A stretch of 64,000 bases of DNA from Acidobacteriaceae bacterium (GCA_003170825.1 PMYL01000007.1:17731-81730); one strand, 5' to 3'; shown: positions 15,876-23,911, numbered from the stretch's first letter. Translations and numbers: made by a program. The notes: a model not told the origin generated them from the letters alone.

Positions 15876-16209
15876 CCGGCTTCCTCGGTGGTCTCGTCCA
15901 TAGATGTCGTGTGGGGGACGTGGGCCGGCTCGACCGGTCAAAACCGCCGAAACCGGGTGAAATCGGGCAAAAATCGGCAAAAATGGCACAAAATCCTAAG
16001 ATATTTGTGGAAATCGGGCTTTTCCCATTGACTTTGTCTGCCCGGAAGCCGCATTGTAACCATCGAAGGGTTCTGCAGAACCCGCATGGATACAGGGGTT
16101 TCATGCAAGCGTTGTCCCGGTCGCATTCCCTCCATGCGGTACGCATTTCGCGGCGGAAGCCCCGGCAGCACCGGCAGCCCCAAGGGCTCGCCCAAAAGGA
16201 GAACAGCAC
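15876..16209. other. Upstream region of the HU gene with A-rich quasi-repeats
   Basis: Between 15955 and 16000 there are three imperfect tandem units of the form ATCGG(G)CAAAA / ATCGGCAAAA / ATGGCACAAAA. Then comes a promoter-like TTGACT and the 16-bp palindrome described separately. No coding region is recognised. Confidence 0.5.
16028..16083 (+). promoter_or_regulatory. Candidate HU promoter with a 16-bp palindromic operator
   Basis: A good -35 (TTGACT, 16028-16033) is followed 18 bases later by a weak -10 (CATTGT, 16052-16057). Immediately downstream, at about +5 to +20 of such a start, is the perfect palindrome GGGTTCTGCAGAACCC (16068-16083). Placement suggests a repressor site, but both promoter and operator are inferred. 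Confidence 0.4.
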
Positions 16210-16506
16210 ATGGCAACTGGACTGACCAAAACCGCCCTGACGCGGCTACTGGCCGAGAAGCTGGAACTGACCAACAAGCAAGTTGCGGCCTTCCTGGATC
16301 TTCTGGCGGATACCGCCATCAAGGAAACCAAGAAGAACGGCGTCTTCGTGATCCCCGGCATTGGCCGCCTCGTGAAGGCAGAGCGCAAGGCCCGCATTGG
16401 CCGCAACCCCCAGACCGGCGCGGCCATCAAGATCAAGGCCAAGACGGTGGTCAAGTTCCGCGTGGCCAAGGCCGCCAAGGACGTGATCGCCCCGGTTAAG
16501 AAGTAA
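16210..16506 (+). CDS. hup: HU/IHF family nucleoid-associated protein
   Basis: 98 aa. Histone-like DNA-bending dimer. The helical N-terminal half (LTKTALTRLLAEKLELTNKQ ... FLDLLADTAIKETKKNG) is followed by the beta arm region with the family signature (VFVIPGIGRLVKAERKARIGRNPQTG) and IKIKAKTVVKFRVAKAAKDVI. The Pro in RNPQTG at the tip of the arm, which intercalates between base pairs, is kept. AAAAGGAG just before the start is a strong ribosome binding site. An intrinsic terminator follows, so it is a single-gene unit, probably highly expressed. Confidence 0.97.
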   Translation: MATGLTKTALTRLLAEKLELTNKQVAAFLDLLADTAIKETKKNGVFVIPGIGRLVKAERKARIGRNPQTGAAIKIKAKTVVKFRVAKAAKDVIAPVKK

Positions 16507-16525
16507 TTTCCCGGACTGCGGACAA

Positions 16526-16561
16526 GAGGGGAGGAGCCCACGGCTCTTCCCCTTTGTTCTT
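16526..16561 (+). terminator. Intrinsic terminator of the HU gene
   Basis: Stem GGGGAGGAGCC (16528-16538) pairs with GGCTCTTCCCC (16542-16552) with one G-T wobble and a 3-base loop, followed by TTTGTTCTT. It lies 20 bases after the HU stop. Confidence 0.8.
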
Positions 16562-16763
16562 GTCCAACTCACGGGCCATTGCGCCTCGAAGTGTTTCGAG
16601 CGCCTTACTCCGCCGGAGCGGCTTCCTGCCGTGCGCCCGGCATCAGCACCCGCGCCACCAGCGAGATGACGGAATAGAGTAACTTGCGCCCTGGCGCGGC
16701 GGGAGTAGAATTCTCTGCTGTCAGCGGCTTTGAGGCAGACCCTTTGCAAGTGAGGAGATGGCA

Positions 16764-16968
16764 ATGAAGAAAGTCCTTGGTTCAATCATCCTTCCGGCCA
16801 TTCTCTTGTTGAGCCGGCGGCGGCCGGGTAGATATAGTGAAGCTGCTGCTGGACCGAGGCGCCCACATCGACGCCAAAAGCAACGACGGGACCACGGCGC
16901 TCAAGCTCGCGGTCGGCAACGGCAAGCCCGAGGTGGCGGCGCTGCTCAGGGAGAGAGGCGCGTACTGA
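16764..16968 (+). pseudogene. Ankyrin-repeat exported protein remnant
   Basis: The ATG at 16764, preceded by GAGGAG, starts a clear signal peptide (MKKVLGSIILPAILLLS). Shortly after, the sense shifts to another frame, which from 16828 reads VDIVKLLLDRGAHIDAKSND, then GTTALKLAVGNGKPEVAALL and RERGAY to a stop at 16966. This is one and a half canonical ankyrin repeats. The ankyrin frame is closed upstream by TGA at 16810-16812, so signal peptide and repeats cannot be translated together. It looks like an internal deletion that fused the two ends of a secreted ankyrin protein out of frame. Confidence 0.65.
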
Positions 16969-17021
16969 GGCCTCCCCACCGGTATCCGGACCGGGCTCTG
17001 CCTCTACACTAATTCCAGCTT

Positions 17022-18437
17022 ATGGCTGGCCCAGAGACGAATACCGACACCATTGCCGCCATCTCCACGCCACCGGGCCGCGGCGGCATCGGAATCGTGC
17101 GGCTGAGCGGACCCGAGGCTGCGTCGATCGCCGCGCAACTGGTGCGCCTGCGCCAGCCGCTGGAACACGCGCGGGCGCGGCTGGCCGATGTGCTGGATGT
17201 ACTCGATGCGCCGGACTCGGGCGTCGATGCGGGCCACGACAGTCTCGCCCGCATCGACGAGGCGCTGGTCACCTTTTTTGCCGCGCCCCACTCCTACACC
17301 GCCGAGGATCTGGTGGAGATTGCAGCGCACGGGTCGCCGGTGGTGCTGGAGCTACTGCTGCGCCGGGCACTCGATCTGGGCGCGCGGCTGGCCGAGCCCG
17401 GCGAGTTTACCCAGCGCGCCTTTCTGGCCGGCCGGCTCGACCTCACCCAGGCCGAGGCCGTCCGCGACCTGATCGAGGCGCAGACGCTCACCCAGGCCCG
17501 CCAGGCGGCCAGCCAGATGGGCGGCGCTCTCAGCCGGCGCGTGGGGCCCGTCAAGCAATCTCTTGTCGAACTGATCGCCCTGCTTGAGGCCGGCATCGAC
17601 TTTGCCGAGGACGACGTGGACGTGACGCCCGAGGCCGAGATCGCGCGCCGCATTGGCGAGTTGACGCCGCCGCTCAGCGCGCTCGAAGCCTCCTTTGCCC
17701 GCGGGCGCATCGTGCATGACGGGCTGACGCTGGCCATCGTGGGCCGCCCCAACGCCGGCAAGAGTTCGCTCTTCAACTGCCTGGTGGAACGCGAACGGGC
17801 CATCGTGACGGCGACGCCCGGCACAACCCGCGACACGGTCACAGAGCGCATCTCTCTGGACGGCATTCCGCTGGAGCTGGTGGACACGGCCGGCCTGCGC
17901 GAGACCTTCGAGGAGGTCGAGCAGTTGGGCGTCGCCCGCAGCCGCGAGGCGCTGGCAGACGCCGCCCTGGTGCTGGTGGTGCTGGACGCCACCCAACCGC
18001 TCAACGACGAGGAGCGCCGTCTGCTGACTGCCGTTGAGGGGCGTCCCGCGCTGGTGGCCGTGAACAAGAGCGATCTGGCCGGGGAGGGCTCGGCGGCACA
18101 GGAGGTCGCCGGTGTTTTGGCTGGTGTCCCGGCGCTGGCAACTTCAGCGCTGACGGGCGAGGGCATAGCCGCGCTGCGCGAGCGGATTCTGGCCCTGGCC
18201 ACCGGCGGAGCCGCCTCAGAACCGGGCATGTTGACCAGCCTGCGCCACCACCAGGCCATTGAAACCGCTCTGGCGGCCCTGGCCGATGCTGCCCAGGCCA
18301 ACTCGACCGCCATCCCCCACGAGATGATCCTGCTGGACCTCTACCGCGCGCTCGGGGCCCTCGACTCGCTGACCGGCCAGACCACTTCCGACGACATTCT
18401 GAATTTGATTTTTTCTACGTTCTGCATCGGAAAGTGA
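17022..18437 (+). CDS. mnmE: tRNA uridine-5-carboxymethylaminomethyl modification GTPase MnmE
   Basis: 471 aa. With MnmG it makes the cmnm5 modification at wobble U34. The N-terminal tetrahydrofolate-binding domain (DTIAAISTPPGRGGIGIVRLSG) is followed by the long helical domain and an inserted G domain (about 225-390): GRPNAGKSS (G1), TPGTTRDT (G2), DTAGLRE (G3), NKSD (G4). The protein ends with FCIGK, the C-terminal CIGK motif whose Cys468 is needed for activity. mnmG and rnpA/yidC, common neighbours near the origin in many bacteria, are not adjacent here. It converges with the GH88/105 gene. Confidence 0.97.
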   Translation: MAGPETNTDTIAAISTPPGRGGIGIVRLSGPEAASIAAQLVRLRQPLEHARARLADVLDVLDAPDSGVDAGHDSLARIDEALVTFFAAPHSYTAEDLVEIAAHGSPVVLELLLRRALDLGARLAEPGEFTQRAFLAGRLDLTQAEAVRDLIEAQTLTQARQAASQMGGALSRRVGPVKQSLVELIALLEAGIDFAEDDVDVTPEAEIARRIGELTPPLSALEASFARGRIVHDGLTLAIVGRPNAGKSSLFNCLVERERAIVTATPGTTRDTVTERISLDGIPLELVDTAGLRETFEEVEQLGVARSREALADAALVLVVLDATQPLNDEERRLLTAVEGRPALVAVNKSDLAGEGSAAQEVAGVLAGVPALATSALTGEGIAALRERILALATGGAASEPGMLTSLRHHQAIETALAALADAAQANSTAIPHEMILLDLYRALGALDSLTGQTTSDDILNLIFSTFCIGK

Positions 18438-18462
18438 TGAAGGAAGAGGGAGCGAAGCAGAA

Positions 18463-19563
18463 CTAGCCGTGCGCAGGCGCTGCCTTGCTGCCGGCGGCTT
18501 CCATCAGAATGCAGAAGGACTGGCCTTCGGTCGAGGTGCCGGGGCGGTCGAAATCGGGCGCGCCGCAAACGCCTTGGACGTAACCGTAGGCGTCCATCTT
18601 CTCGCGGGCGGCGGCGCGCATTCTGTCCGCGTGGGCCCGGTAGCTCGCCGGAAGCCACGCTCCCGCGACGCCTTCATAGACTGCAAAGGCCAGCATCTGC
18701 GCCAGGTTGGTTTCGACGAAGGTCGAAGGTTGGTCCACCACGTCGTGAAACAGCCCGTCGGCCCGCTGGTGCTGGAGGCAGCCGTCCACGATCTCCCGGG
18801 CAAAGGCGGCAAGGCGCTCGCGGTCCTGGCGGCGCTCGCGGGGCAGGCTGCGGATGACGCGCGCCAGGCCTGCGGCGGCCCAGCCGTTGCCGCCGCCCCA
18901 GAAGTTCCCGTCCTTGAACTGCCGCTTGCCGTCGTCCCAGATGTGCGCGAGGAGTTTCTTTTCCGGGTTCCACAGCCGCTGCCTGAATCCCTCGATCTGG
19001 GCCAGCGCCTCATCGTAGAAGCCCATCGCCGCCAGAAAGGGCGGAGCGCCATTGAAGCCGTCCGACCACATCTCGGGCGCGCCGAAGACGTGATAGAGGA
19101 CGCCGTCAGCATTGCGCGGCGCCTTGACGCGGATCCAGTCGAGCAGCTCATCGACAGCCAGCCGGATCTGCGGGTCTTTGGTCCATTCGGCGGCCTTGGC
19201 GTAAGCTGCGCCACCCATCGCCGGGTCGGTCGTCCCGCCAGACAGCACCACGCCCAGCCGCCCGTCAGGCGTGCGCTGCACAATGGCCGCCTTGGTGAGA
19301 AGAATGACCCGCTCGCGGTCGTTGGCTTCGAGCAGCGCTTGCGCCAGGATGCCTTGCTCCCAGTCGCGGCGCTGCATGGCCACGGCCGCCGCTGTGGCCT
19401 TCTCGATGCGCCGCGCGCTTTCGGATCGCGGATTGCTCTTGGAATTCTCACTGGCCGGGCCGCGCACCGCCTGGGCCAGCGCGCCTGGAATGGGAGCCAG
19501 GGGAGCCGCAACCAGCGGAGCGCTGAGCACTGCCGCCGTACGAAGGAAGGAGCGCCGATTCAC
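18463..19563 (-). CDS. Exported GH88/GH105-type unsaturated uronyl hydrolase
   Basis: 366 aa. The N-terminus (MNRRSFLRTAAVLSAPLVAAPLAP) is a twin-arginine signal, so the enzyme is exported folded. The rest is an alpha/alpha six-barrel typical of YteR/YesR-like unsaturated rhamnogalacturonyl or glucuronyl hydrolases: RDWEQGILAQALL, MWSDGFNGAPPFLAAMGFYD, GGGNGWAAAGLARVIRSLP and HDVVDQPSTFVETNLAQMLAF. These enzymes remove the unsaturated sugar left by polysaccharide lyases. It is 62 bases downstream of the E2 gene on the same strand but unrelated in function. The substrate (pectin or other uronic-acid polymer) is inference. Confidence 0.87.
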   Translation of the reverse strand: MNRRSFLRTAAVLSAPLVAAPLAPIPGALAQAVRGPASENSKSNPRSESARRIEKATAAAVAMQRRDWEQGILAQALLEANDRERVILLTKAAIVQRTPDGRLGVVLSGGTTDPAMGGAAYAKAAEWTKDPQIRLAVDELLDWIRVKAPRNADGVLYHVFGAPEMWSDGFNGAPPFLAAMGFYDEALAQIEGFRQRLWNPEKKLLAHIWDDGKRQFKDGNFWGGGNGWAAAGLARVIRSLPRERRQDRERLAAFAREIVDGCLQHQRADGLFHDVVDQPSTFVETNLAQMLAFAVYEGVAGAWLPASYRAHADRMRAAAREKMDAYGYVQGVCGAPDFDRPGTSTEGQSFCILMEAAGSKAAPAHG

Positions 19564-19625
19564 AGGAAAGCCTCACAGGGAGAGGGAGAGTTAGAAGAGT
19601 TTCGGAAGCTCCTATAGATGCCCCC

Positions 19626-20882
19626 TCAGCCGATCTCTTTGTCCCACCCCTCCAGCGTCTTCTTCAACTCGCCCATGAACCTGCCCGCGTCCGCGCCGTC
19701 GATGGTGCGATGATCGAACCCCAGGCAGAAGTGCTGCATCGACCGGATCGCAATCGTGTCGTTGCCCTCGGCGTCCGTCAGCACCACCGCCTCCTTCTTC
19801 AAGCCGCCAATGGCCAAAATGGCAGATTCAGGCTGGTTGATGATCGGCGTGCCGAACTCATCGCCGAAGATCCCGGAGTTGGTCAGCGTAAAGGTCGACC
19901 CCGAAGCCTCCTCCGGCTTGAGCTTCTTCGTCCGCGCGCGCTCGGCTAGGTCGGCAATGGCCCGCGCCAGTCCAGGGAAGCTTTGCTCCTCCGCCTCCTT
20001 CACCACCGGTACAATCAGCCCCCACTCCAGCGCCACGGCAATCCCCAGATGGATGTGCTCGTGGTACCTGATGGAGCCGTTTGACCCATCCGGCCCTTTC
20101 TCCATTGCCGCGTTCACAATCGGAAATTTCCTGAGCGTCTCCACCACCGCCTTGGCGATGAACGGCATGTACGTAAGCTTCACGCCGTTTTTTTGTTCGA
20201 ACCTGCCCTTTTCCCGCTCGCGCAGCCGTGCAATGCGCGTCATGTCTACCTTGTAGACGGTATGTACGTGCGGGCTGATCGCCAGGCTCTCCACCATGCG
20301 CTGCGCAATAATCGCGCGCATTCTACTCAGCGGCGCCAATTCCCCAGATAACTTTGGACCAGCAGCCGCGGCGCTGCCCGGTCCATGCTCGCTCAGGTGG
20401 CGCAGCACATCTTCTTTCGTAATGCGCCCGTCCGAGCCCGTGCCGGCTATCAGGCCGAGGTCGAGGTTGTTGTCTTTGGCAATCCGCCGCACCAGCGGCG
20501 AGGAGCGGAGCCGCTCGCCGGCGTTGACCGGACCTGCAAGAACTGCTGAAGCAGGAGCTGCGTTCGCCGCCGGCGCAGAAACCGCCGCTGGAGCCGGAGC
20601 TGCCTGGCCTGCCTTGGCTGTTTTGGCCGGCCCTGCAAACGGAGCCGCGCCGCCAATCACCGCGACCACCGTATTGACCCCGACGGTTGCTCCTTCAGCC
20701 ACCTTGATCTCGCTTAAGATCCCGGCCACGGGCGAAGGAATCTCCGCGTCCACCTTGTCGGTCGAGATCTCAAACAGCGGCTCGTCCTTCTCCACCGTGT
20801 CGCCGGCCTTCTTGAGCCATTTGGTAATGGTGCCCTCAACGATCGACTCGCCCATCTGGGGCATAACCACGTCGGTTGGCAT
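19626..20882 (-). CDS. sucB: 2-oxoglutarate dehydrogenase E2 (dihydrolipoamide succinyltransferase)
   Basis: 418 aa from ATG 20882 with GAGAGGG upstream; the longer frame runs into a palindromic repeat and is rejected. Domains: lipoyl domain 1-80 with lipoyl lysine Lys43 (STDKVDAEIPSPVAG), Ala/Pro-rich linker, E3-binding domain around 150-190 (SSPLVRRIAKDNNLDL, GSDGRITKEDVL), and the catalytic core from ~205 with the active-site HRTIDGADAGRFM near the end. It could also serve a branched-chain complex; no E1 or E3 gene is near to decide. The lipoate-attachment gene lipB is just upstream on the same strand, which fits its need for lipoylation. Confidence 0.88.
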   Translation of the reverse strand: MPTDVVMPQMGESIVEGTITKWLKKAGDTVEKDEPLFEISTDKVDAEIPSPVAGILSEIKVAEGATVGVNTVVAVIGGAAPFAGPAKTAKAGQAAPAPAAVSAPAANAAPASAVLAGPVNAGERLRSSPLVRRIAKDNNLDLGLIAGTGSDGRITKEDVLRHLSEHGPGSAAAAGPKLSGELAPLSRMRAIIAQRMVESLAISPHVHTVYKVDMTRIARLREREKGRFEQKNGVKLTYMPFIAKAVVETLRKFPIVNAAMEKGPDGSNGSIRYHEHIHLGIAVALEWGLIVPVVKEAEEQSFPGLARAIADLAERARTKKLKPEEASGSTFTLTNSGIFGDEFGTPIINQPESAILAIGGLKKEAVVLTDAEGNDTIAIRSMQHFCLGFDHRTIDGADAGRFMGELKKTLEGWDKEIG

Positions 20883-21002
20883 GGATCCCTCTCTCCGCGA
20901 TTCGGTACTCAATTGCGCGCCCGGTTCCAGCCGGATTATAAATCGCGGCACATACGCCAGCCGAACAGGAACGAACGAGCAGAAGCCGCAAATTACAAAC
21001 TG

Positions 21003-21047
21003 GGTTTCCCATCCTTGCGACGTTCTTTGGCGCAAGGGTGGGAAACC
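21003..21047. repeat. Palindromic repeat, family 2, between lipB and sucB
   Basis: Arms GGTTTCCCATCCTTGCG (21003-21019) and CGCAAGGGTGGGAAACC (21031-21047) pair over 17 bp with one wobble around an 11-base loop. The 3' arm GGGTGGGAAACC is shared with the copy at 58546-58581, while the inner stem is different in sequence but still paired. Confidence 0.8.
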
Positions 21048-21057
21048 ACGAACCCAT

Positions 21058-21972
21058 TCAGCAGACCCGAGCCGGCCTCGCGGCATTGCCCCTCAGACGT
21101 TCAACCTCGGCTGGAACCTGCATCGGCGTGTCTTCAGCAGGAAACTCCGCAGCGGGCAGAGCAGCCTCCGCCTCAGCCCGCAGCGCCGCCAGGCTCTCCA
21201 CCGCCAGCACCTGCTGGTCGAAAACCACCCCGAACTGCCGTGCTGCCTGGTGCGCCACAGCCTCCAGCCTAGGCAACTCCCCCGGCCGTGCAATTCCACA
21301 ATCCAAAGCGAGCTCCCGCTCCAGGCTGGTTACCGCGTGGTCGGGAATCCCGCAAGGAACGATCAGCTCAAAGTCGCGCAGGTCGGTCGTCACGTTGAAG
21401 GCAAACCCGTGCGAAGTAATGCCCCGCGAAACGTGGATGCCGATCGCGCCGATCTTGCGCTCCGTTCCAGCAGAGGCGGCCTGGTACCTCACGGTCTCCT
21501 CGGTCGGGTTGCTGACCCCTGATCCCTGATCCCTGATCCCTGTACTCACTCCGCACCACACCCCGGTCAGCCCGGCAATCCGTCCCGCCCGCACCCCAAA
21601 CCCGCCGCACAGCCGGATCAGCGCCTCTTCCATCAGCCGCACAAAGTCCACCGGCCCCATCCGTCCGCCGTTCGGGTTCCGCAGGCTGCGCAGGTCGAAG
21701 ATCGGGTAACCCACCAACTGCCCCGGCCCGTGATAGGTCACATCGCCGCCGCGATTGATCTCGTGCAGCGTCACGCCACGCCGCGCCAGCAGCTCGTCCG
21801 ACGCCAGCACATTGGCCCGGTCCGCATTCCGCCCCAGCGTCAGCACCGGCGGATGCTCCAGCAGCAGCAGCACGTTCTGGACGCGGCCCTCCGCGAGCAG
21901 CCCGGCAATCTCCGCCTGCAAGCTCAGCCCCTCGTCGTAGCCCACCCGCCCGAGATAGAGATACTGGATCAT
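21058..21972 (-). CDS. lipB: Octanoyltransferase LipB
   Basis: 304 aa. Transfers octanoyl from acyl carrier protein to lipoyl domains, the first step in lipoate attachment. Motifs: LLLLEHPPVLTLGR, INRGGDVTYHGPGQLVGYPI, catalytic Lys in ERKIGAIGIHVSRGIT and catalytic Cys in LIVPCGIPDHAVTSL. Between VWCGV and ERKIGA there is an unusual insertion (TGIRDQGSGVSNPTEETV and following) encoded by a heptamer tandem repeat. The ~80-residue C-terminal extension after the core is Ala/Glu-rich and helical. lipA is not in the window. The gene precedes sucB on the same strand, 175 bases apart. Confidence 0.95.
   Translation of the reverse strand: MIQYLYLGRVGYDEGLSLQAEIAGLLAEGRVQNVLLLLEHPPVLTLGRNADRANVLASDELLARRGVTLHEINRGGDVTYHGPGQLVGYPIFDLRSLRNPNGGRMGPVDFVRLMEEALIRLCGGFGVRAGRIAGLTGVWCGVSTGIRDQGSGVSNPTEETVRYQAASAGTERKIGAIGIHVSRGITSHGFAFNVTTDLRDFELIVPCGIPDHAVTSLERELALDCGIARPGELPRLEAVAHQAARQFGVVFDQQVLAVESLAALRAEAEAALPAAEFPAEDTPMQVPAEVERLRGNAARPARVC
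21516..21543. repeat. Heptamer tandem repeat inside lipB
   Basis: CCCTGAT occurs three times in a row followed by CCCTGT (AGGGATC on the coding strand). Three units are 21 bases, so the tract stays in frame and adds GIRDQGSG to LipB. Same type of repeat as at 5563-5585 and 47311-47338. Confidence 0.8.
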
Positions 21973-22049
21973 CGTTAGCTTGATTGTAGCGACAGGGTTG
22001 GGCTGGAAGTTGTTTTGGGGGTATCATAAAAGGGTAGTGGGAGGGTACC

Positions 22050-22358
22050 GTGGCTACACAGATTGCCCGCATCGGCGGCGCAGCTACCGTGGAGATTCCG
22101 GAGGAGTTGCTGCGGCGGGCAAATCTCGCTGTCGGCGATCCTGTCGAGTGGACATTGACCTCGGCAGGAGGTCTCTCGCTGCGCACACCGAGCAGCGCAG
22201 ATGAGTCTGCCGTGGAAGACAGCTACGAGGAATGGAAGCTGGCGGAGATTCAGGCGGGTTTGGCTGAGGCGGAGGCCGGAGAAACAGTTTCTCACGAGAA
22301 GGTTGTCAGTTGGCTGCGCAGTTGGGGCACCGGAAATGAGCTGCCGCCGCCGCTATGA
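22050..22358 (+). CDS. AbrB/MazE-type antitoxin of a ParE-like TA pair
   Basis: 102 aa, starting with GTG at 22050 after GGGAGG. Residues 1-48 (IARIGGAATVEIPEELLRRANLAVGDPVEWTL) are a swapped-hairpin AbrB/MazE DNA-binding domain, the autorepressor part. Residues 55-90 (YEEWKLAEIQAGLAEAEAG, SHEKVVSWLRSWG) match the toxin-neutralising tail usually found on ParD/RHH antitoxins. The stop overlaps the toxin start by four bases (ATGA at 22355), giving translational coupling. The pairing of an AbrB head with a ParE-type toxin is less common than RHH-ParE. Confidence 0.85.
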   Translation: MATQIARIGGAATVEIPEELLRRANLAVGDPVEWTLTSAGGLSLRTPSSADESAVEDSYEEWKLAEIQAGLAEAEAGETVSHEKVVSWLRSWGTGNELPPPL

Positions 22359-22639
22359 AGATTCGGTGGACCAAACGGGCCATTCGCAGCCTCGCTTCGA
22401 TTCATTCCTATATCTCCAAAGACAGTCCCGCCGCAGCTGCGCGGGTTGCCGCAGCCATTGTGGATGCTACCGATCAGCTTGAGCAATTCCCGCAGAGCGG
22501 GCGAACGGGAAGGATCGAAGGAACCCGCGAACTGGTTGTCCCCGGACTGCCGTACATCATCCCCTACCGCGTCGTAGGCGATTTGATCGTGATTCTCTCC
22601 GTCATTCATACCAGCCGCAAATGGCTGGAGAAGTTGTAG
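22355..22639 (+). CDS. RelE/ParE superfamily toxin
   Basis: 94 aa. MKIRWTKRAIRSLASIHSYISKDSPAAAARVAAAIVDATDQLEQFPQ is the ParE N-terminal helical hairpin, and GRTGRIEGTRELVVPGLPYIIPYRVVGDLIVILSVIHTSRKW contains the beta-sheet core with the typical end IHTSR.W. ParE toxins poison DNA gyrase; RelE relatives cut ribosome-bound mRNA. The ELVVPGLPYIIPYRV signature is more usual in the ParE group. It overlaps the antitoxin gene by four bases. 33 bases separate it from the second TA pair. Confidence 0.9.
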   Translation: MKIRWTKRAIRSLASIHSYISKDSPAAAARVAAAIVDATDQLEQFPQSGRTGRIEGTRELVVPGLPYIIPYRVVGDLIVILSVIHTSRKWLEKL

Positions 22640-22672
22640 ATTTATAGATGAGAGGAAAGTCGAAACTCCGCA

Positions 22673-22963
22673 ATGCGACCGTCTGAGGTATTGCCGCAGC
22701 ATCGGGAGACGATTCGCCAGCTTGTGCTCCAGGCGGGCATGGCGAATCCGCGTGTCTTCGGCTCGGTGCTCCACGGCGACGACCAGGACGGCAGCGACCT
22801 CGACCTGCTGGTGGACCCGGCGCCCAAGACCAGTCTGCTGGATGTGGTTCGCTTGCAACGAATGATAGAGACGCTCGTGGAGGTACGTGTGGACCTCCTG
22901 ACACCGGGGGACTTGCCGCCAAAGTTCCGAGACCGGGTGGTTGCCGAGGCATTGCCGATATGA
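22673..22963 (+). CDS. mntA: MntA-type nucleotidyltransferase antitoxin
   Basis: 96 aa minimal nucleotidyltransferase. The motif GSVLHGDDQDGSDLDLLVD contains the two Asp residues of the GSx9DxD active site; the third carboxylate is in VEVRVDLLTP. Known MntA proteins neutralise HepT by adding AMP groups to a tyrosine in its RX4HXY motif. The gene overlaps the downstream hepT by four bases (ATGA at 22960), the usual coupled arrangement. Confidence 0.9.
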   Translation: MRPSEVLPQHRETIRQLVLQAGMANPRVFGSVLHGDDQDGSDLDLLVDPAPKTSLLDVVRLQRMIETLVEVRVDLLTPGDLPPKFRDRVVAEALPI

Positions 22964-23343
22964 CGTCTGAGATCGACAAGTCCGATTTGCGCGCGCCGGA
23001 TTATTTTGGGCACATGCTACAAGCGTGCGACAGAATCCTGCAATACACCGCGGAGATGACGCGCGACCGGTTCATGGCGGATTCATTGGTCCAGGACGCG
23101 GTGCTTCGGAACGTAGAAATCCTTGGCGAAGCAACGAATAACCTTTTCCAATGCGTACCCCAGTTGGAATCCACCTATCCAGACGTTCCTTGGATCGATA
23201 TATACGGCATGCGGAACCGAATCGCACACGGCTACTTCTTCATCAACCACGAACTCGTATGGACGGTTGCGGTTGAGCAAATTCCAGAACTACGGCGCCA
23301 GATTTTTCAAATCCTTGAATCTTTGAATACCAAATCCAAGTAG
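22960..23343 (+). CDS. hepT: HepT-type HEPN ribonuclease toxin (DUF86)
   Basis: 127 aa helical HEPN protein. The active motif RNRIAHGY (R-x4-H-x-Y) is intact, with the tyrosine that MntA AMPylates. The surrounding pattern DYFGHMLQACDRILQYTAEM, LVQDAVLRNVEILGEATNNL and YGMRNRIAHGYF is characteristic of DUF86/HepT. HepT dimers cleave RNA, in studied cases tRNA. It is the end of a two-module TA block; rnpB starts 77 bases later. Confidence 0.92.
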   Translation: MTSEIDKSDLRAPDYFGHMLQACDRILQYTAEMTRDRFMADSLVQDAVLRNVEILGEATNNLFQCVPQLESTYPDVPWIDIYGMRNRIAHGYFFINHELVWTVAVEQIPELRRQIFQILESLNTKSK

Positions 23344-23420
23344 GACAGATTCTGGTGTGAACGGTCTCTACGTGGAGAAATCCGAGAAAACCGCGATGCG
23401 AGTAAAATAAACCCTGGCAG

Positions 23421-23898
23421 GAGGACCGGGCGGTCGCTGCCGGAGGTCCGCTACGGCGGATCACCGGGGGAGGAAAGTCCGAACTCCGCAGGGCAGTGTG
23501 CCGGATAACGTCCGGGACGTGGGCCTCAAAACCCATGGACGGCCAGTGCCACAGAAAAGATACCGCCTCGGCTACCCCTCTTTCGGGAGGGCCGCCCTGG
23601 GCTACCGGAAGGGTTCGCCCGTCCGGCAAGGCCCAGCGCCGGGGTAAGGGTGAAATGGTGCGGTAAGAGCGCACCGCTCGGCCCGTAAGGGCCGGGGCAG
23701 GGTAAACCCCACACGGAGCAAGACCAAATAGGGAGGGAAGCGTCCGCCAAAGAGCCAGGCGGCGCTGCGCACCGGCCCGGCGCGCCCAGGCGGCTCAAGC
23801 AAGTGCCGGAACCTCCGGGTAGGTCGCTGATGAGCGTCCGCGGCAACGCGGCGCCTAGAGGAATGACCGCACACGACAGAATTCGGCTTACAGGTCCT
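23421..23898 (+). ncRNA. rnpB: RNase P RNA (bacterial type A)
   Basis: Catalytic RNA that removes tRNA 5' leaders. The universal 5' core GAGGAAAGTCCGAACTCC starts at 23470, and the 3' core is present: AGAGGAATGACCGC followed by ACAGAATTCGGCTTACAGG. Helix P1 closes as AGGACC (23422-23427) with GGTCCT (23893-23898). The cruciform GC-rich hairpins between are as expected for an A-type RNA. A short T run follows at 23898-23901. No competing coding signal is convincing; minus-strand frames over it are artefacts. Confidence 0.95.
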
Positions 23899-23911
23899 TT
23901 TGCCGAATACT

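Noticed and set aside
16607..16735. Minus-strand frame ending GRKLLYSVISLVARVLMPGA
   Set aside because: It looks like a membrane-helix C-terminus but has no start codon or upstream part, so too little supports even a remnant call.
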